Below are positions 29,519-38,703 of a stretch of 64,000 bases of DNA, piece after piece (positions within the stretch are counted from its first letter, which is position 1; each line of letters begins with the position of its first letter). The DNA comes from Hyphomicrobiales bacterium. GTDB lineage: Bacteria > Pseudomonadota > Alphaproteobacteria > Rhizobiales > Aestuariivirgaceae. The notes below the pieces were generated by a model. That model searched no databases and had not been told where the DNA came from. It worked only from the letters and a program-made list of their open reading frames with translations. The stretch spans positions 50,798 through 114,797 of the forward strand of contig JALXCV010000108.1 of NCBI GenBank assembly GCA_026990765.1, in the 5' to 3' direction. The position numbers and the translations under genes are program-made.

Positions 29519-30574
29519 ATGAAAGGCCCAAATATAGCCCTGACGCAGGACCTTGTAAAACTCGTTGCCGAGATTGACGAGTTCAAAGGCCGCTGGGAAG
29601 CCCTGACAACGCTGTCGCCCGACCGTCTGAAGGCGCTGCGCAAAGTTGCGACCATTGAAAGCATCGGCTCTTCAACCCGCATTGAAGGCGCAAAGCTCAG
29701 CGATGCCCAGGTCGAGACCTTGCTTTCCAATATCAAAATACAGAAATTTGAATCCCGTGACGAGCAGGAAGTAGCCGGTTATGCCGAAGCCATGGATTTG
29801 ATCTTTCAGGCGCATGACGACATGCCCATCACGGAAAACCACATTCGCCAGTTGCATCAGATCTTGCTTCGCCACAGCTCCAAAGACGAGCGCCATCGCG
29901 GCGAATACAAGAAGCTCGACAATCATGTCGTGGCCGTGGATGATAGTGGTAAGGAAATTGGGATTGTTTTTGCAACCGCCACGCCCTTTGATACGTCGCG
30001 CCTGATGGAAGAACTGGTTCACTGGACCAGAAAGGCCATTGATGAGGAAGCCCTGCATCCGTTGCTCATCATCATGGTGTTTATCGTGCAGTTTCTGGCC
30101 ATCCATCCGTTTCAGGACGGCAATGGCCGGTTGTCGCGCATTCTCACGACCTTGATGTTGATACGCGCGGGCTATTCCTATGTGCCCTATGCGTCGCTTG
30201 AAAGTGTGATTGAGGAAAACAAGGACCTTTACTACAAGGCGCTGCGCCGCACCCAGATAACGCTTGGGAGTGATGAGCCTGACTGGTTTCCCTGGGCCGG
30301 TTTTTTCCTGCGCTGTCTCAAAACGCAAAAAGACAATCTGGTCCGGCGGCTTGAAAAAGAGCAGAACGCGCCATCTTCATCTTCTGACCTTCCGCCCTTG
30401 TCACAGGAAATTCTTGCCCTGTTTGACCATCACGCTCATCTGGGGATTTCTCGGATAGCAGAACTGACCGGGGCCAACCGCAACACTATCAAGCTGCGCC
30501 TTCGTGAGCTCGTGAATGCAGGCCTCATTACCCGCCACGGCAAAGCGCGCGGGACTTGGTATGCAAGGAAGTAG
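29519..30574 (+). CDS. Fic-family protein with C-terminal winged helix
   Basis: Predicted AMP-transferase (AMPylator) acting on a protein target. Numbered from a TTG at 29510, the catalytic motif HPFQDGNGRLSR is complete at residues 199-210, and the N-terminal inhibitory motif SSTRIEG lies at 54-60, making it a class II autoinhibited Fic protein. The last 60 residues (ISRIAELTGANRNTIKLRLR) form a winged helix-turn-helix. The ATG at 29519 is preferred; TTG at 29510 is possible. It lies downstream of the relaxase and of an operator-like repeat array. Confidence 0.92.
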   Translation: MKGPNIALTQDLVKLVAEIDEFKGRWEALTTLSPDRLKALRKVATIESIGSSTRIEGAKLSDAQVETLLSNIKIQKFESRDEQEVAGYAEAMDLIFQAHDDMPITENHIRQLHQILLRHSSKDERHRGEYKKLDNHVVAVDDSGKEIGIVFATATPFDTSRLMEELVHWTRKAIDEEALHPLLIIMVFIVQFLAIHPFQDGNGRLSRILTTLMLIRAGYSYVPYASLESVIEENKDLYYKALRRTQITLGSDEPDWFPWAGFFLRCLKTQKDNLVRRLEKEQNAPSSSSDLPPLSQEILALFDHHAHLGISRIAELTGANRNTIKLRLRELVNAGLITRHGKARGTWYARK

Positions 30575-30581
30575 CAGATCG

Positions 30582-30851
30582 TCAGGCGTTAGTAGTTTTT
30601 GTTGCAAGGTCTTTCAATGCCGCATTGTCCAGCATCGCCTCGGCCAGTAACCGCTTCAACCGGTTGTTCTCGTCTTCAAGCGCTTTCAGCTTCTTGGCAT
30701 CCGATACATTCATGCCATCAAACTTGGCCTTGTACTTGTAAAAAGTTGCATCGCTGATCCCGTGCCTGCGGCACAGCTCAGAGGCCTTAACACCAGTCTC
30801 ATACTCCTTGATCATCGCGATAATCTGCTCATCGGTAAATCTACGTTTCAT
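30582..30851 (-). pseudogene. IS3-family orfA remnant
   Basis: Start of an IS3-family transposase: MKRRFTDEQIIAMIKEYE, a helix-turn-helix (ASELCRRHGISDATFYKYKA) and the leucine-zipper segment LEDENNRLKRLLAEAMLD. The sequence breaks at ALKDLATK where orfB would follow; no orfB is present. A probable IS end, TGACCCAGCCCCCTGAATTC on the minus strand, lies at about 30895-30914. It separates the mobilization/Fic segment from the defence operon and marks a rearrangement junction. Confidence 0.85.
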
Positions 30852-30979
30852 ACTCCATCCTTTCAAAGACGGATTACTAACATCAATTTGGCCGGAATTC
30901 AGGGGGCTGGGTCAGATGGAAGCCGCAGGGACGAGACTACGGGCTCGGTTCACGACAGCCCGGCCTGCAGGGGTGCATC

Positions 30980-33064
30980 TTATGGAACAATAACGCGCTC
31001 GATTTCATCGAAAGCGGCAACGAGCCGCTTCCGTATTTTGTAGAAATCATGATGTTTGAGCCGTCTGGTTGGTTTGCCTGTCTTCTGGCTTCTTGGATGT
31101 GCAACACTAGACTCAAGCCGAATCATGTGAAGGGCCTTTAAAGTTGGAATGGCGGTGGGTAGGCTCGCAACAAGGTTCACATCATTTAATGCTGATCCGT
31201 AGGCAGGATAGGTTTTTCCGGGCTTTAGCCTGGTATAAATCTCCGAGAGAAGGAGGTCACACCAGCTATCAAGGTGCACGAGGAATTTTTCGATATCTGC
31301 CTCTTTATCCCGTTTTAGCATTATCATCATGTGCTCCGCGTCTTTGTGCTTTGAGCCAAACAATGTCTTCCAGTCAAAGGCTGACCTACTCCGTTTCAGA
31401 ATATAGGCGATGATTTCTGGAATGCGGCTGTCCGGTGCTCCGACAACGCGTATCAGTTTGGCGGCTCGAAGGATGTGCTTGGCTGTCGTTTCAACGTTTC
31501 CGTAAGGTTTCGTCAGTTTGTGGGAGCCTTCGACCAGTCTGGCCGCACAGATTCTGGCCACCTCAGACCCATCCTCACGCATGCGCGCATTGAGAAAAGA
31601 TTCGTAGCTCGGCGCCCCATAAATGTCAGAGGCAAGCGCGAAGACTGAGCGTTTCTTGATCCACCAATCTGGCTCCACTGAGACAATCCGTTCATACTCT
31701 GCAAAAGTAAGCTTGTGCGCAGAAAGTGCCCAGGCAATTAGGGATGCCTTGTATGTAGGCTGAAGTGGAAGTGCCCCCGCCTTGGGACGCAAGAGTCTAT
31801 TAGATGCAGCCTGCCCGATGTCATTGTCAAAGGGTGATGGCAGCTTTCCAAGACAACCATCAAGTATGACTGCAAGGACGGAATGGTAGAGTTCCTGGTC
31901 GTCGAGATATTCCTTGATATCTGATGCCATACCAGCAGGAACTTTGACGTATCTCGAGATGTAGGATGCAATCTGGGGCGCAAACTCCGGATGGGACTGA
32001 AGAACCTTCATGAGCCGTGCGTTCAATCGGTAGTTTGGATTTACTTTGGCAAGAAGGTACTTAAACCGAGTGGAATCTGATGTAGCAACACGCCCACGCC
32101 GACAAAGCTCGAGAATGCGCGCTGTGAGCTTTTTCTGATTGAGCGTGGGAACAACCGAAGTCTCAAGTGGACGACTGACTGATTTGATTTCGTCTTCTGG
32201 ATCACTGACTTTGCGCATATTGATCTTGGCAGTTTGCGGAAAGAGCCCAATCTCCTTAGAGGCTATGTCCAGTTTTACCAGTTTGGCCCGAAGGTCTAAT
32301 TCTGTCTTGGCTAGTATTTTGATGTCATCGACATAGCGGAGGTAGATGGTGCGCCGCCCCTGTTCCCCTGCCTTATCCAGGTGTTGCAGAACAGCCTCCG
32401 AGAGCATGCCCGAAGCCAGCGGTCCCTGAGGTATTCCATGCTTATGATAAATGTTCACCGGGCCGTTGCTCCATGTAGCCGACGTCCACTTGCGAAGGCA
32501 TCGCATCAGGTATTCAATTGTGTCTTCGTCAATTTTGAGCTCTTTTAGGAAATGGGCTAGAACATGGTGATCAATCGAGTCGTAGAAAGAGGTTAGATCA
32601 AAATTTGCGATGTGGTCATAGCCGCGTGAATGGCAATCTCGTAGACGCTGATCGAATTTTTTGTAACTTCTCTGCCAATTAATATTAAAAAATTTCGAAG
32701 ACTTCCCAGCATATAGATGTGCAAACACCCGTTTCTCATAGCGCTGTTTCGTACATTTCTTTAGTTCGTCCGCAATTAGATTGACTATTGCCTGATAAAC
32801 GATTTGATCTTCAACCTTCAGCAAAGTTATTGGCCGGAGAACCCCGGACGGTTTGGGCACGAGAACTTTGGATGCGTGAGAAACCTCATAGCGATCCTTC
32901 AACCCTTCAGTTCTGATCCATTTGAGGTGAGTGTCAGAAGCGATGGCAAACGCGCCGTAGGAATCACGAAAGTAAGATTTGTAAACAGCGTCTGGATTGG
33001 ACATAGTCCAGCGATAGGCGCGTCGAAGATTAGATAGATCAAAGACTTTTGAGAGATCAGTCAC
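30980..33064 (-). CDS. Reverse transcriptase of unassigned (UG/Abi-like) group, last gene of the type I operon
   Basis: RNA-directed DNA polymerase of 694 residues. Palm motifs are intact: VLVPKPSGVLRPIT (68-80), FDLTSFYDSID (155-165, first catalytic Asp), HGIPQGPLASGML (209-221) and the catalytic YVDD box (244-247). Residues from about 300 to 694 are a long, mostly helical extension with repeat-like character and no maturase X or HNH domain, which argues against a group II intron; no msr/msd-like region lies next to it, which argues against a retron. This architecture resembles the UG/Abi defence reverse transcriptases, but the subgroup cannot be named from sequence alone. It starts 22 bp after hsdR and is probably co-transcribed. 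Confidence 0.88.
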   Translation of the reverse strand: MTDLSKVFDLSNLRRAYRWTMSNPDAVYKSYFRDSYGAFAIASDTHLKWIRTEGLKDRYEVSHASKVLVPKPSGVLRPITLLKVEDQIVYQAIVNLIADELKKCTKQRYEKRVFAHLYAGKSSKFFNINWQRSYKKFDQRLRDCHSRGYDHIANFDLTSFYDSIDHHVLAHFLKELKIDEDTIEYLMRCLRKWTSATWSNGPVNIYHKHGIPQGPLASGMLSEAVLQHLDKAGEQGRRTIYLRYVDDIKILAKTELDLRAKLVKLDIASKEIGLFPQTAKINMRKVSDPEDEIKSVSRPLETSVVPTLNQKKLTARILELCRRGRVATSDSTRFKYLLAKVNPNYRLNARLMKVLQSHPEFAPQIASYISRYVKVPAGMASDIKEYLDDQELYHSVLAVILDGCLGKLPSPFDNDIGQAASNRLLRPKAGALPLQPTYKASLIAWALSAHKLTFAEYERIVSVEPDWWIKKRSVFALASDIYGAPSYESFLNARMREDGSEVARICAARLVEGSHKLTKPYGNVETTAKHILRAAKLIRVVGAPDSRIPEIIAYILKRSRSAFDWKTLFGSKHKDAEHMMIMLKRDKEADIEKFLVHLDSWCDLLLSEIYTRLKPGKTYPAYGSALNDVNLVASLPTAIPTLKALHMIRLESSVAHPRSQKTGKPTRRLKHHDFYKIRKRLVAAFDEIERVIVP

Positions 33065-33086
33065 TTTACACTTCTATAAACATAAT

Positions 33087-36000
33087 TCATGCCGCTACCC
33101 TTGCCTTGATATCGTTGATGACCTTCACGAGTTTTTTGACATCACCAAGCTCAAAAATGCCACTCACACCCTGAGCATCAATGTCAGTGAAGGGGCTCTC
33201 ATACAAGCGACTCGGTTCTAACACCCCACGTTCGGTCAGATGGTCGATGACCAAGTCAATGAACTCGATTTGGTTTGCAGTCAGTGTCTTACCGCCATCA
33301 ATAAAGCTAGAGAAGGCTTGCTTCGCGGCCTCGCGATTCAACCCAATCAATGAACGAATAAAGATACCTAGACCACCTTCACTGCGTATTCCCTCAAGTT
33401 CGGCATCGTCCGCGACACCTTCTTCTTTAAAGATGTGCTCAAGCTCTTCTATATCCTGCTTGGTTAGCTGTTCGTTGCGTCTAAGTTTTTGTAGGGTTAT
33501 GTGATCACCGTGTTCTTGAAGAAAGTGCCTTACTTTCATCATGAAGCGGGTTTTGTCGGTACCGTTGCCAACGTCTGGCAGGACAACTTCACTGCCATCA
33601 CCAATTTCATCCTGGAAATCCGTGTAAACAATTTTGCGCGATGCGGGCCCAATGAGTTTGACCAGACCGCGTAGCTTGCGGCGAACGTCTTCGAGCATGG
33701 GCAACGTGATGCCCACCCAATACTCATCGGTTTGAAGTTCAAGAAGCATTGGCATCTGCGCAGCAACCATTGGAACATTGCCGAGCTCTTCCAAAGAAGA
33801 AGCTATCCCTTGGATACGTTCTTGATATTTAGCGAAGGTCACATCGGAACGCAGTAACGCAAGTTGTGCCAAGAGAACCAGGTAATCAAACTGTTTAGCC
33901 TCGAGTTCATCATCTTTGAGCGCGCTTGGCAGACCAGCGATGTGCTCGGTCAGTTCTAAGCGAGCTTCAATGTCAAGGTTTTCCCAAGCATCGCGTTTTT
34001 GAAACTTCTCTACATAACGGCGTTCTGGCCGCACAATAAAATTGTCTAGGTTCATGCCAACAACCTCGTCATACAGGCGATTCTCAATAGAATGTTTCAG
34101 TTCATCGAGTTCGCTTTCGGCGCCCGCTTGTTCATTAGAAATCGCGTCCATGAGATCAACGCGAGCAACAAACAACTTCTCAGTGATTGAAGGTGCGAGA
34201 GCACCTTCCGATGCATTTGGGTTCTGGTTGAAGAATTCGAAGTTTTGACAGAAATCGAAGACAAGGAAGTTTTCCTTGTGCATGTCAGGCCCAAAGAGGT
34301 TGGGGCAAAGACGCGTTCCGCGTCCGATCATCTGCCAAAATTTAGTCTTCGAGCGAACAATCTTAAAAAAGACTAGGTTAACAACTTCAGGAACGTCTAT
34401 CCCTGTATCGAGCATATCAACCGAAATGGCGATGTGTGGTGTCTTCTTTGGATCGGAAAAGTTATCAATCAATGATTGTGCATAATCGACACTATAGTCG
34501 ATGACTTGTGCGAAATGTCCTTTTAGATGCGGGTAGTTCTTGTCAAAGCGTTCGGCAATGAAACGGGCATGCTTACTATTTTTGGCAAAGATGATCGTTT
34601 TTCCGAGACGATCACCTTCCTCAACCTTTAATCCATTGGTCATCAGGTGTTCGAGCACCTTGTCTACTGTATCGGAATTAAATAACCACTTGTTGAGGTC
34701 GGACGCTTCAATTCTGTCGGGGCGTTCTTCACCATCCTCCGTCCATTCAAGTGCGTCCCATGCTTCTTTTTCTTCTTCGGAAAGGTCGTTATAGTTGATA
34801 CCTTCCCGTTGGAACTTGAGAGGAACGGACACCGCACGCGGCGGAACAAGAAAACCATCATCGACCGCTTGATGAAGATCGTAAGAGTCCGTTGGAATTC
34901 CTTTCTCAAGCTCGAAAAGCGAGTAAGTGTCGCGGTCGATTTCGTCTCGCGGTGTAGCTGTCAGGCCAACCAAGAAGCTGTCAAAATACTCAAAGATCGC
35001 GCGGTACTTTCGATAGACAGAACGGTGCGCCTCGTCGATTATGACGAGATCGAAATGGCCGGGGCTAAAGCGCCGAGCACCATCCTCCATCTCGTTGATA
35101 AGCCCCATCATAGTTGGATAGGTCGCAAGACAAACTCGTGCGCCATTGTGGTCATTCTTTCTCGGATCGTGTTTTTTGAGAAGGTTCGCGCTTGGGGCAG
35201 ACGGCAAGTGAGCTTTGAACGCGCCGTGCGCTTGATTCACAAGAGCGATGCGATCAGCGAGAAACAACACACGCTTAACCCAATTTGCACGCATGAGCTG
35301 ATCGGCAAGAGCAATAACTGTGCGGGTTTTTCCTGATCCTGTTGCCATAACAAACAAAGCCTTGCGCAAATTATCTTTCTCGAAGGCTTCACCAACGCGC
35401 CTGATTGCACGTGCTTGATAGAATCTTCCTGCTATATCGGCATCAATCTTGACCTTGGTCAGCGCTTTGCGGCTTGATCGACGCTGATGAAGAAGCTCCA
35501 ATTCTGCCCTTTTGTAAAAGCCTTGAACCGCACGCGGCGGATACTGCGTGTCATCCCATAACCAGTGCTCGTAGCCGTTGCTTAAAAAGATCACGGGGCG
35601 TTGCCCGAATTGTTTTTCAAGACAATCGGCGTATAGTTTTGCTTGCTGTTGGCCGACGCGGGAGTCTTTCTTTGTCCGCTTGGCTTCAACGAGCCCGAGC
35701 GGTTTGCCATCATTGCCCCATAGAACATAGTCAACAAAACCTTCGCCCGTATTGTTCGGCATACCGACTACTGGGAATTCGCGATCACGCTTTTGGTCCA
35801 GCGGCCACCCTGCTTCATGCAGGAGCAGATCGATGAAGGCGTCACGCGTCTGCTCTTCATTGTAGTCATGCGTATCGGGTGCTGCTTGGTTCGCCTTTTT
35901 GGTGGCGGCAATTTCATCCCGAAGACGCTTAACCTCTTCGTTGAGCTTCTTGCGTTCTGCCTCGGTGGCAAGCCTTGCTTCCTTCTCCTGTTCCAGCGCT

Positions 36001-36500
36001 TTTTTGCGAGCATCAAAGTCTTCGCGCATCTTTTTGATTTGCTGGACAGTACTCGTTGAAATAGTGAGCATTTTTTGGAGGGCACCTGGATCAAACCGAA
36101 TATCTGAAGCAGGTTTTGCGCCCTTGGCGTAAGTTCGTACGAGCCAATATGAGAAATGAAACAGCTCCCGCACGGCGGTAATTGAAGACTGTTCACTGAT
36201 TTTCCTATGGCTATCGTGAACAGCACGATTGCCAAGGTCTTTGATTAGCTTCGCCTTGGTTACAAGGGCGTTGCCGACGAGTTTTCTGAAGCTAGGCTCA
36301 TGAATAAGGGCCGATAGCGCGTTGTCATATGGGCTACGAAGTGAAGGATCGGAATCGTACATCCATTTGATTGCGGTTTCCAAAGCCAGCCGCGCATAGA
36401 AACACGCCCCGCGTGGGTCGGAAAGTACAAGACGCTCTGCTTTTCCAGCATGACCAAAGACGGGCGAAAATTCGGACTTTAGAAACTCGAACTGGCTCAT
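33087..36500 (-). CDS. hsdR: Type I restriction enzyme subunit R (HsdR)
   Basis: ATP-dependent translocase and nuclease of a type I system. Order: N-terminal DUF4145-like domain (RGACFYARLALETAIKWMYD), coiled coil at 150-210, nuclease domain with D...ExK in FVDYVLWGNDGKPLGLVEAK, helicase motor with ATGSGKTRTVIAL, IIDEAHRSVYRKY, LTATPRDEIDRD and IGRGTRLCPNLF, and an EcoEI-type C-terminal domain. All key motors and nuclease residues are visible over 1137 residues. ATG overlaps the DUF262 gene stop by 4 bp. The first 15 codons are duplicated at 38659-38706. Confidence 0.95.
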   Translation of the reverse strand: MSQFEFLKSEFSPVFGHAGKAERLVLSDPRGACFYARLALETAIKWMYDSDPSLRSPYDNALSALIHEPSFRKLVGNALVTKAKLIKDLGNRAVHDSHRKISEQSSITAVRELFHFSYWLVRTYAKGAKPASDIRFDPGALQKMLTISTSTVQQIKKMREDFDARKKALEQEKEARLATEAERKKLNEEVKRLRDEIAATKKANQAAPDTHDYNEEQTRDAFIDLLLHEAGWPLDQKRDREFPVVGMPNNTGEGFVDYVLWGNDGKPLGLVEAKRTKKDSRVGQQQAKLYADCLEKQFGQRPVIFLSNGYEHWLWDDTQYPPRAVQGFYKRAELELLHQRRSSRKALTKVKIDADIAGRFYQARAIRRVGEAFEKDNLRKALFVMATGSGKTRTVIALADQLMRANWVKRVLFLADRIALVNQAHGAFKAHLPSAPSANLLKKHDPRKNDHNGARVCLATYPTMMGLINEMEDGARRFSPGHFDLVIIDEAHRSVYRKYRAIFEYFDSFLVGLTATPRDEIDRDTYSLFELEKGIPTDSYDLHQAVDDGFLVPPRAVSVPLKFQREGINYNDLSEEEKEAWDALEWTEDGEERPDRIEASDLNKWLFNSDTVDKVLEHLMTNGLKVEEGDRLGKTIIFAKNSKHARFIAERFDKNYPHLKGHFAQVIDYSVDYAQSLIDNFSDPKKTPHIAISVDMLDTGIDVPEVVNLVFFKIVRSKTKFWQMIGRGTRLCPNLFGPDMHKENFLVFDFCQNFEFFNQNPNASEGALAPSITEKLFVARVDLMDAISNEQAGAESELDELKHSIENRLYDEVVGMNLDNFIVRPERRYVEKFQKRDAWENLDIEARLELTEHIAGLPSALKDDELEAKQFDYLVLLAQLALLRSDVTFAKYQERIQGIASSLEELGNVPMVAAQMPMLLELQTDEYWVGITLPMLEDVRRKLRGLVKLIGPASRKIVYTDFQDEIGDGSEVVLPDVGNGTDKTRFMMKVRHFLQEHGDHITLQKLRRNEQLTKQDIEELEHIFKEEGVADDAELEGIRSEGGLGIFIRSLIGLNREAAKQAFSSFIDGGKTLTANQIEFIDLVIDHLTERGVLEPSRLYESPFTDIDAQGVSGIFELGDVKKLVKVINDIKARVAA

Positions 36501-38596
36501 GCGATAACCTCACTTCCGAGCTGTCGCTCCAGAGATTGCCGAATAAGACCCATGACGTATGGAAGATCGGCTTGGTCATCGAGCTTGACCTCGACTTCAC
36601 CATTCCCCCATCGTCCAAGACCCGAAACATCTCTGCACAATTTGCGCGGATCGTTGATGTCAGCAAAGCGCATGTTTAGTGACAGACGAAGCTGCTTGGA
36701 TAGCGGTACAACATCGACGAAGTTCGTCTCTGCCTTGTATGCCACGTAAAGCTTCAAGAATTCTTCAGAGATACATGGGTCAAGCGCCAGGACTTCCTTG
36801 CGGAAAGCAGCGAACAGATCGCGAAGCGCAGCTCCCTGTAAATGAGGATGGTCTTCGATGCTGTATTGCTCTCGCACGGCGGCTTTGGGTCTGTAGGCCT
36901 CGGCGATCTCCTTTGCTAAATTTGGTGCGGGCCAAACTCCAACAGCGGATTTCGCGAGCTTGGATGCTCGTTCCTTGATGGCGTCTTCATTCCAGTTGTC
37001 GAGTTGACCAAGGCCCGCGTTCACGCGAAGTGGGCTTTCTGCGAAGCCACCTTCCATATCGCGTTTTTCTTTGAATGGCTTATCGCTGTACTCGGAATTG
37101 TAACCGGTGAGGGTCAGGTTCCCGAGTGTATGCAGCCATGTCTCTTGAATGCGTTGCCACTCTGGGCCAAGCGCTGTTTGCCATGCCTGCGACAGTTCCT
37201 CGTTCTGAGGCATAATGTGTTCGATGGTGTATTCGTCGACCGAAACACGTTCTTTGCGCCCGAAATTTTCAAAGCGGCGGAGCCAGTAGCTACGGCTACG
37301 GAAGTTATAAAGATCGCGCGTCTGGATATCGCGCTCAAATTCATCGTCCTTGGGAAAACGGCGATAGGACGGAAGGTTCATGAAGTGGGCCTGTATGCTC
37401 TCTAGGTAGCGGTCCTTCTTGAGCGCCTTGGTAAAAGTTGCGAAGGTCTTGTTCATCGAGTTGGTCGGGATCGCGCAAATCGCGCGGCGGAACACATAGG
37501 CCTCTATGAGGCGGATCGCCTGCGCGAGTTCATCCTTGCTCAAAATCCCTGCCGAATAATCGTGATAAAGTTCAAGCAAGAAGGGATAGGCCACATCGAC
37601 CTTGAGCTCTCTTAAATCATGGAACGCTTGGGCAAGATCGGTATCCGTCTCCGCGCCAAGGGCCATCGCGCAGTAGTAGCGGGCGTAATCACGGATTTCT
37701 TTAACCAGCGGTTCAACGTTGTCGCCCGTCGCCCCGATGGCCCGCGCGTGGGCCTTGAAGGCTTCATAAACTTCACCGAGCTTGGGAATATCGCCGGTCT
37801 TGACGGTCAGATAGTGCCGCATGAATCCGTCGAAATGCGTGTTGTAGGCTTCCTGACCGAAGGAGACCTCCATCGGTCGCCAGAAATTTTCGTAAAGACG
37901 TGTCTGAAGGCCAGGTTCCAGCCCCATAAGAATGAAGTTGCGGATCAGGTCGGCCTGACTTAGCTCGCGGCCTGTAGAGTTCATGCTCTCAAAGATAAGT
38001 TGGGGATTATCCTGATCGCGGTTGAGGGCGATATCGACGACCACGAGCTTGGCGAGTCCAGTGCAGACCGCTTTCAGATCGTCCTTGCAGCCAGCGATCA
38101 GCTCTTCGAACAACGCGAAATTTTCGGTGACGCGGATCGAATGCTCGGCGGGTTGCTCATTGCCGCCAACAATCGCCTTTAGTGTCTTCTTGTCGGTCTG
38201 GGAAAGAAGTAGCTTGAAATGCCGCTCGCCCGTCTCCTCGGGATTAAGCAGATAGTAGTTGCGCAGTTTTCGGGCAGAAAACCCGTCAACGGGTTCCTCA
38301 TCGCCAAGTGCGTTGGCCAAAGCCGCGAGCAACAGCGTCACGGTGGTCAGGCGCTGCTGGCCGTCGATCACCAGAAGCGGAGCCTGATGAGAGACCTGCG
38401 ACAGGCCTTCCTCGATATAGACAATCGAGCCGACGAAATGCACCGATATCGCATCGTTCTTGCCCGTGCGGAGGATGTCATCCCAGAGCTGACGGCATTC
38501 CTTTTCCGTCCAGGAATAGGTTCGCTGATAGATCGGAATCACGAATTGAGGTGACTTCTTAAGAAATGCGAGGAACTTGGCTTCTGTTGCTTTCAT
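36497..38596 (-). CDS. DUF262/DUF1524 (GmrSD-like) restriction protein
   Basis: Fused GmrS/GmrD-type protein of 699 residues, a family that restricts modified DNA with NTP dependence. The N-terminal DUF262 domain has FVIPIYQRTYSWTEKECRQL and LLVIDGQQRLTTVTLLLAAL; the C-terminal DUF1524 nuclease has the His-Me finger EYTIEHIMPQNEELSQAW and LGNLTLTGYNSEYSDKPFKE. About 130 further C-terminal residues resemble a DUF5655-like domain. It overlaps hsdR by 4 bp. Its ATG overlaps the stop of a chimeric scar frame. The scar shows it was recombined into the operon from another type I locus. Confidence 0.92.
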   Translation of the reverse strand: MKATEAKFLAFLKKSPQFVIPIYQRTYSWTEKECRQLWDDILRTGKNDAISVHFVGSIVYIEEGLSQVSHQAPLLVIDGQQRLTTVTLLLAALANALGDEEPVDGFSARKLRNYYLLNPEETGERHFKLLLSQTDKKTLKAIVGGNEQPAEHSIRVTENFALFEELIAGCKDDLKAVCTGLAKLVVVDIALNRDQDNPQLIFESMNSTGRELSQADLIRNFILMGLEPGLQTRLYENFWRPMEVSFGQEAYNTHFDGFMRHYLTVKTGDIPKLGEVYEAFKAHARAIGATGDNVEPLVKEIRDYARYYCAMALGAETDTDLAQAFHDLRELKVDVAYPFLLELYHDYSAGILSKDELAQAIRLIEAYVFRRAICAIPTNSMNKTFATFTKALKKDRYLESIQAHFMNLPSYRRFPKDDEFERDIQTRDLYNFRSRSYWLRRFENFGRKERVSVDEYTIEHIMPQNEELSQAWQTALGPEWQRIQETWLHTLGNLTLTGYNSEYSDKPFKEKRDMEGGFAESPLRVNAGLGQLDNWNEDAIKERASKLAKSAVGVWPAPNLAKEIAEAYRPKAAVREQYSIEDHPHLQGAALRDLFAAFRKEVLALDPCISEEFLKLYVAYKAETNFVDVVPLSKQLRLSLNMRFADINDPRKLCRDVSGLGRWGNGEVEVKLDDQADLPYVMGLIRQSLERQLGSEVIA

Positions 38597-38703
38597 TGAT
38601 CAAAGCTCCTCTCGAAATGCACGCGGCTGAAGCGATGGATCGCCTTTCTCGGTATGGAAAAGACGGGTGAAAATTCGGACTTTAGAAACTCGAACTGGCT
38701 CAT
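38593..38703 (-). other. Recombination scar: hsdR 5' end joined to an hsdS 3' end
   Basis: A 36-codon frame starts with the first 15 residues of HsdR (MSQFEFLKSEFSPVF, identical) then diverges. The duplicated DNA is 38659-38706 versus 36456-36503, 48 bp with one mismatch. In another frame, 38600-38635 reads SLQPRAFREEL-stop, matching the end of the local HsdS (SLQHQAFQEEL). The mini-frame ATG overlaps the TGA of the Abi_C-like gene, and its TGA overlaps the ATG of the DUF262 gene, so it also keeps translational coupling across the junction. Confidence 0.85.

Noticed and set aside
30980..33064. Reverse transcriptase as a retron or group II intron
   Set aside because: No maturase or HNH domain, no msr/msd-like inverted-repeat RNA next to the gene, and tight operon position after hsdR.
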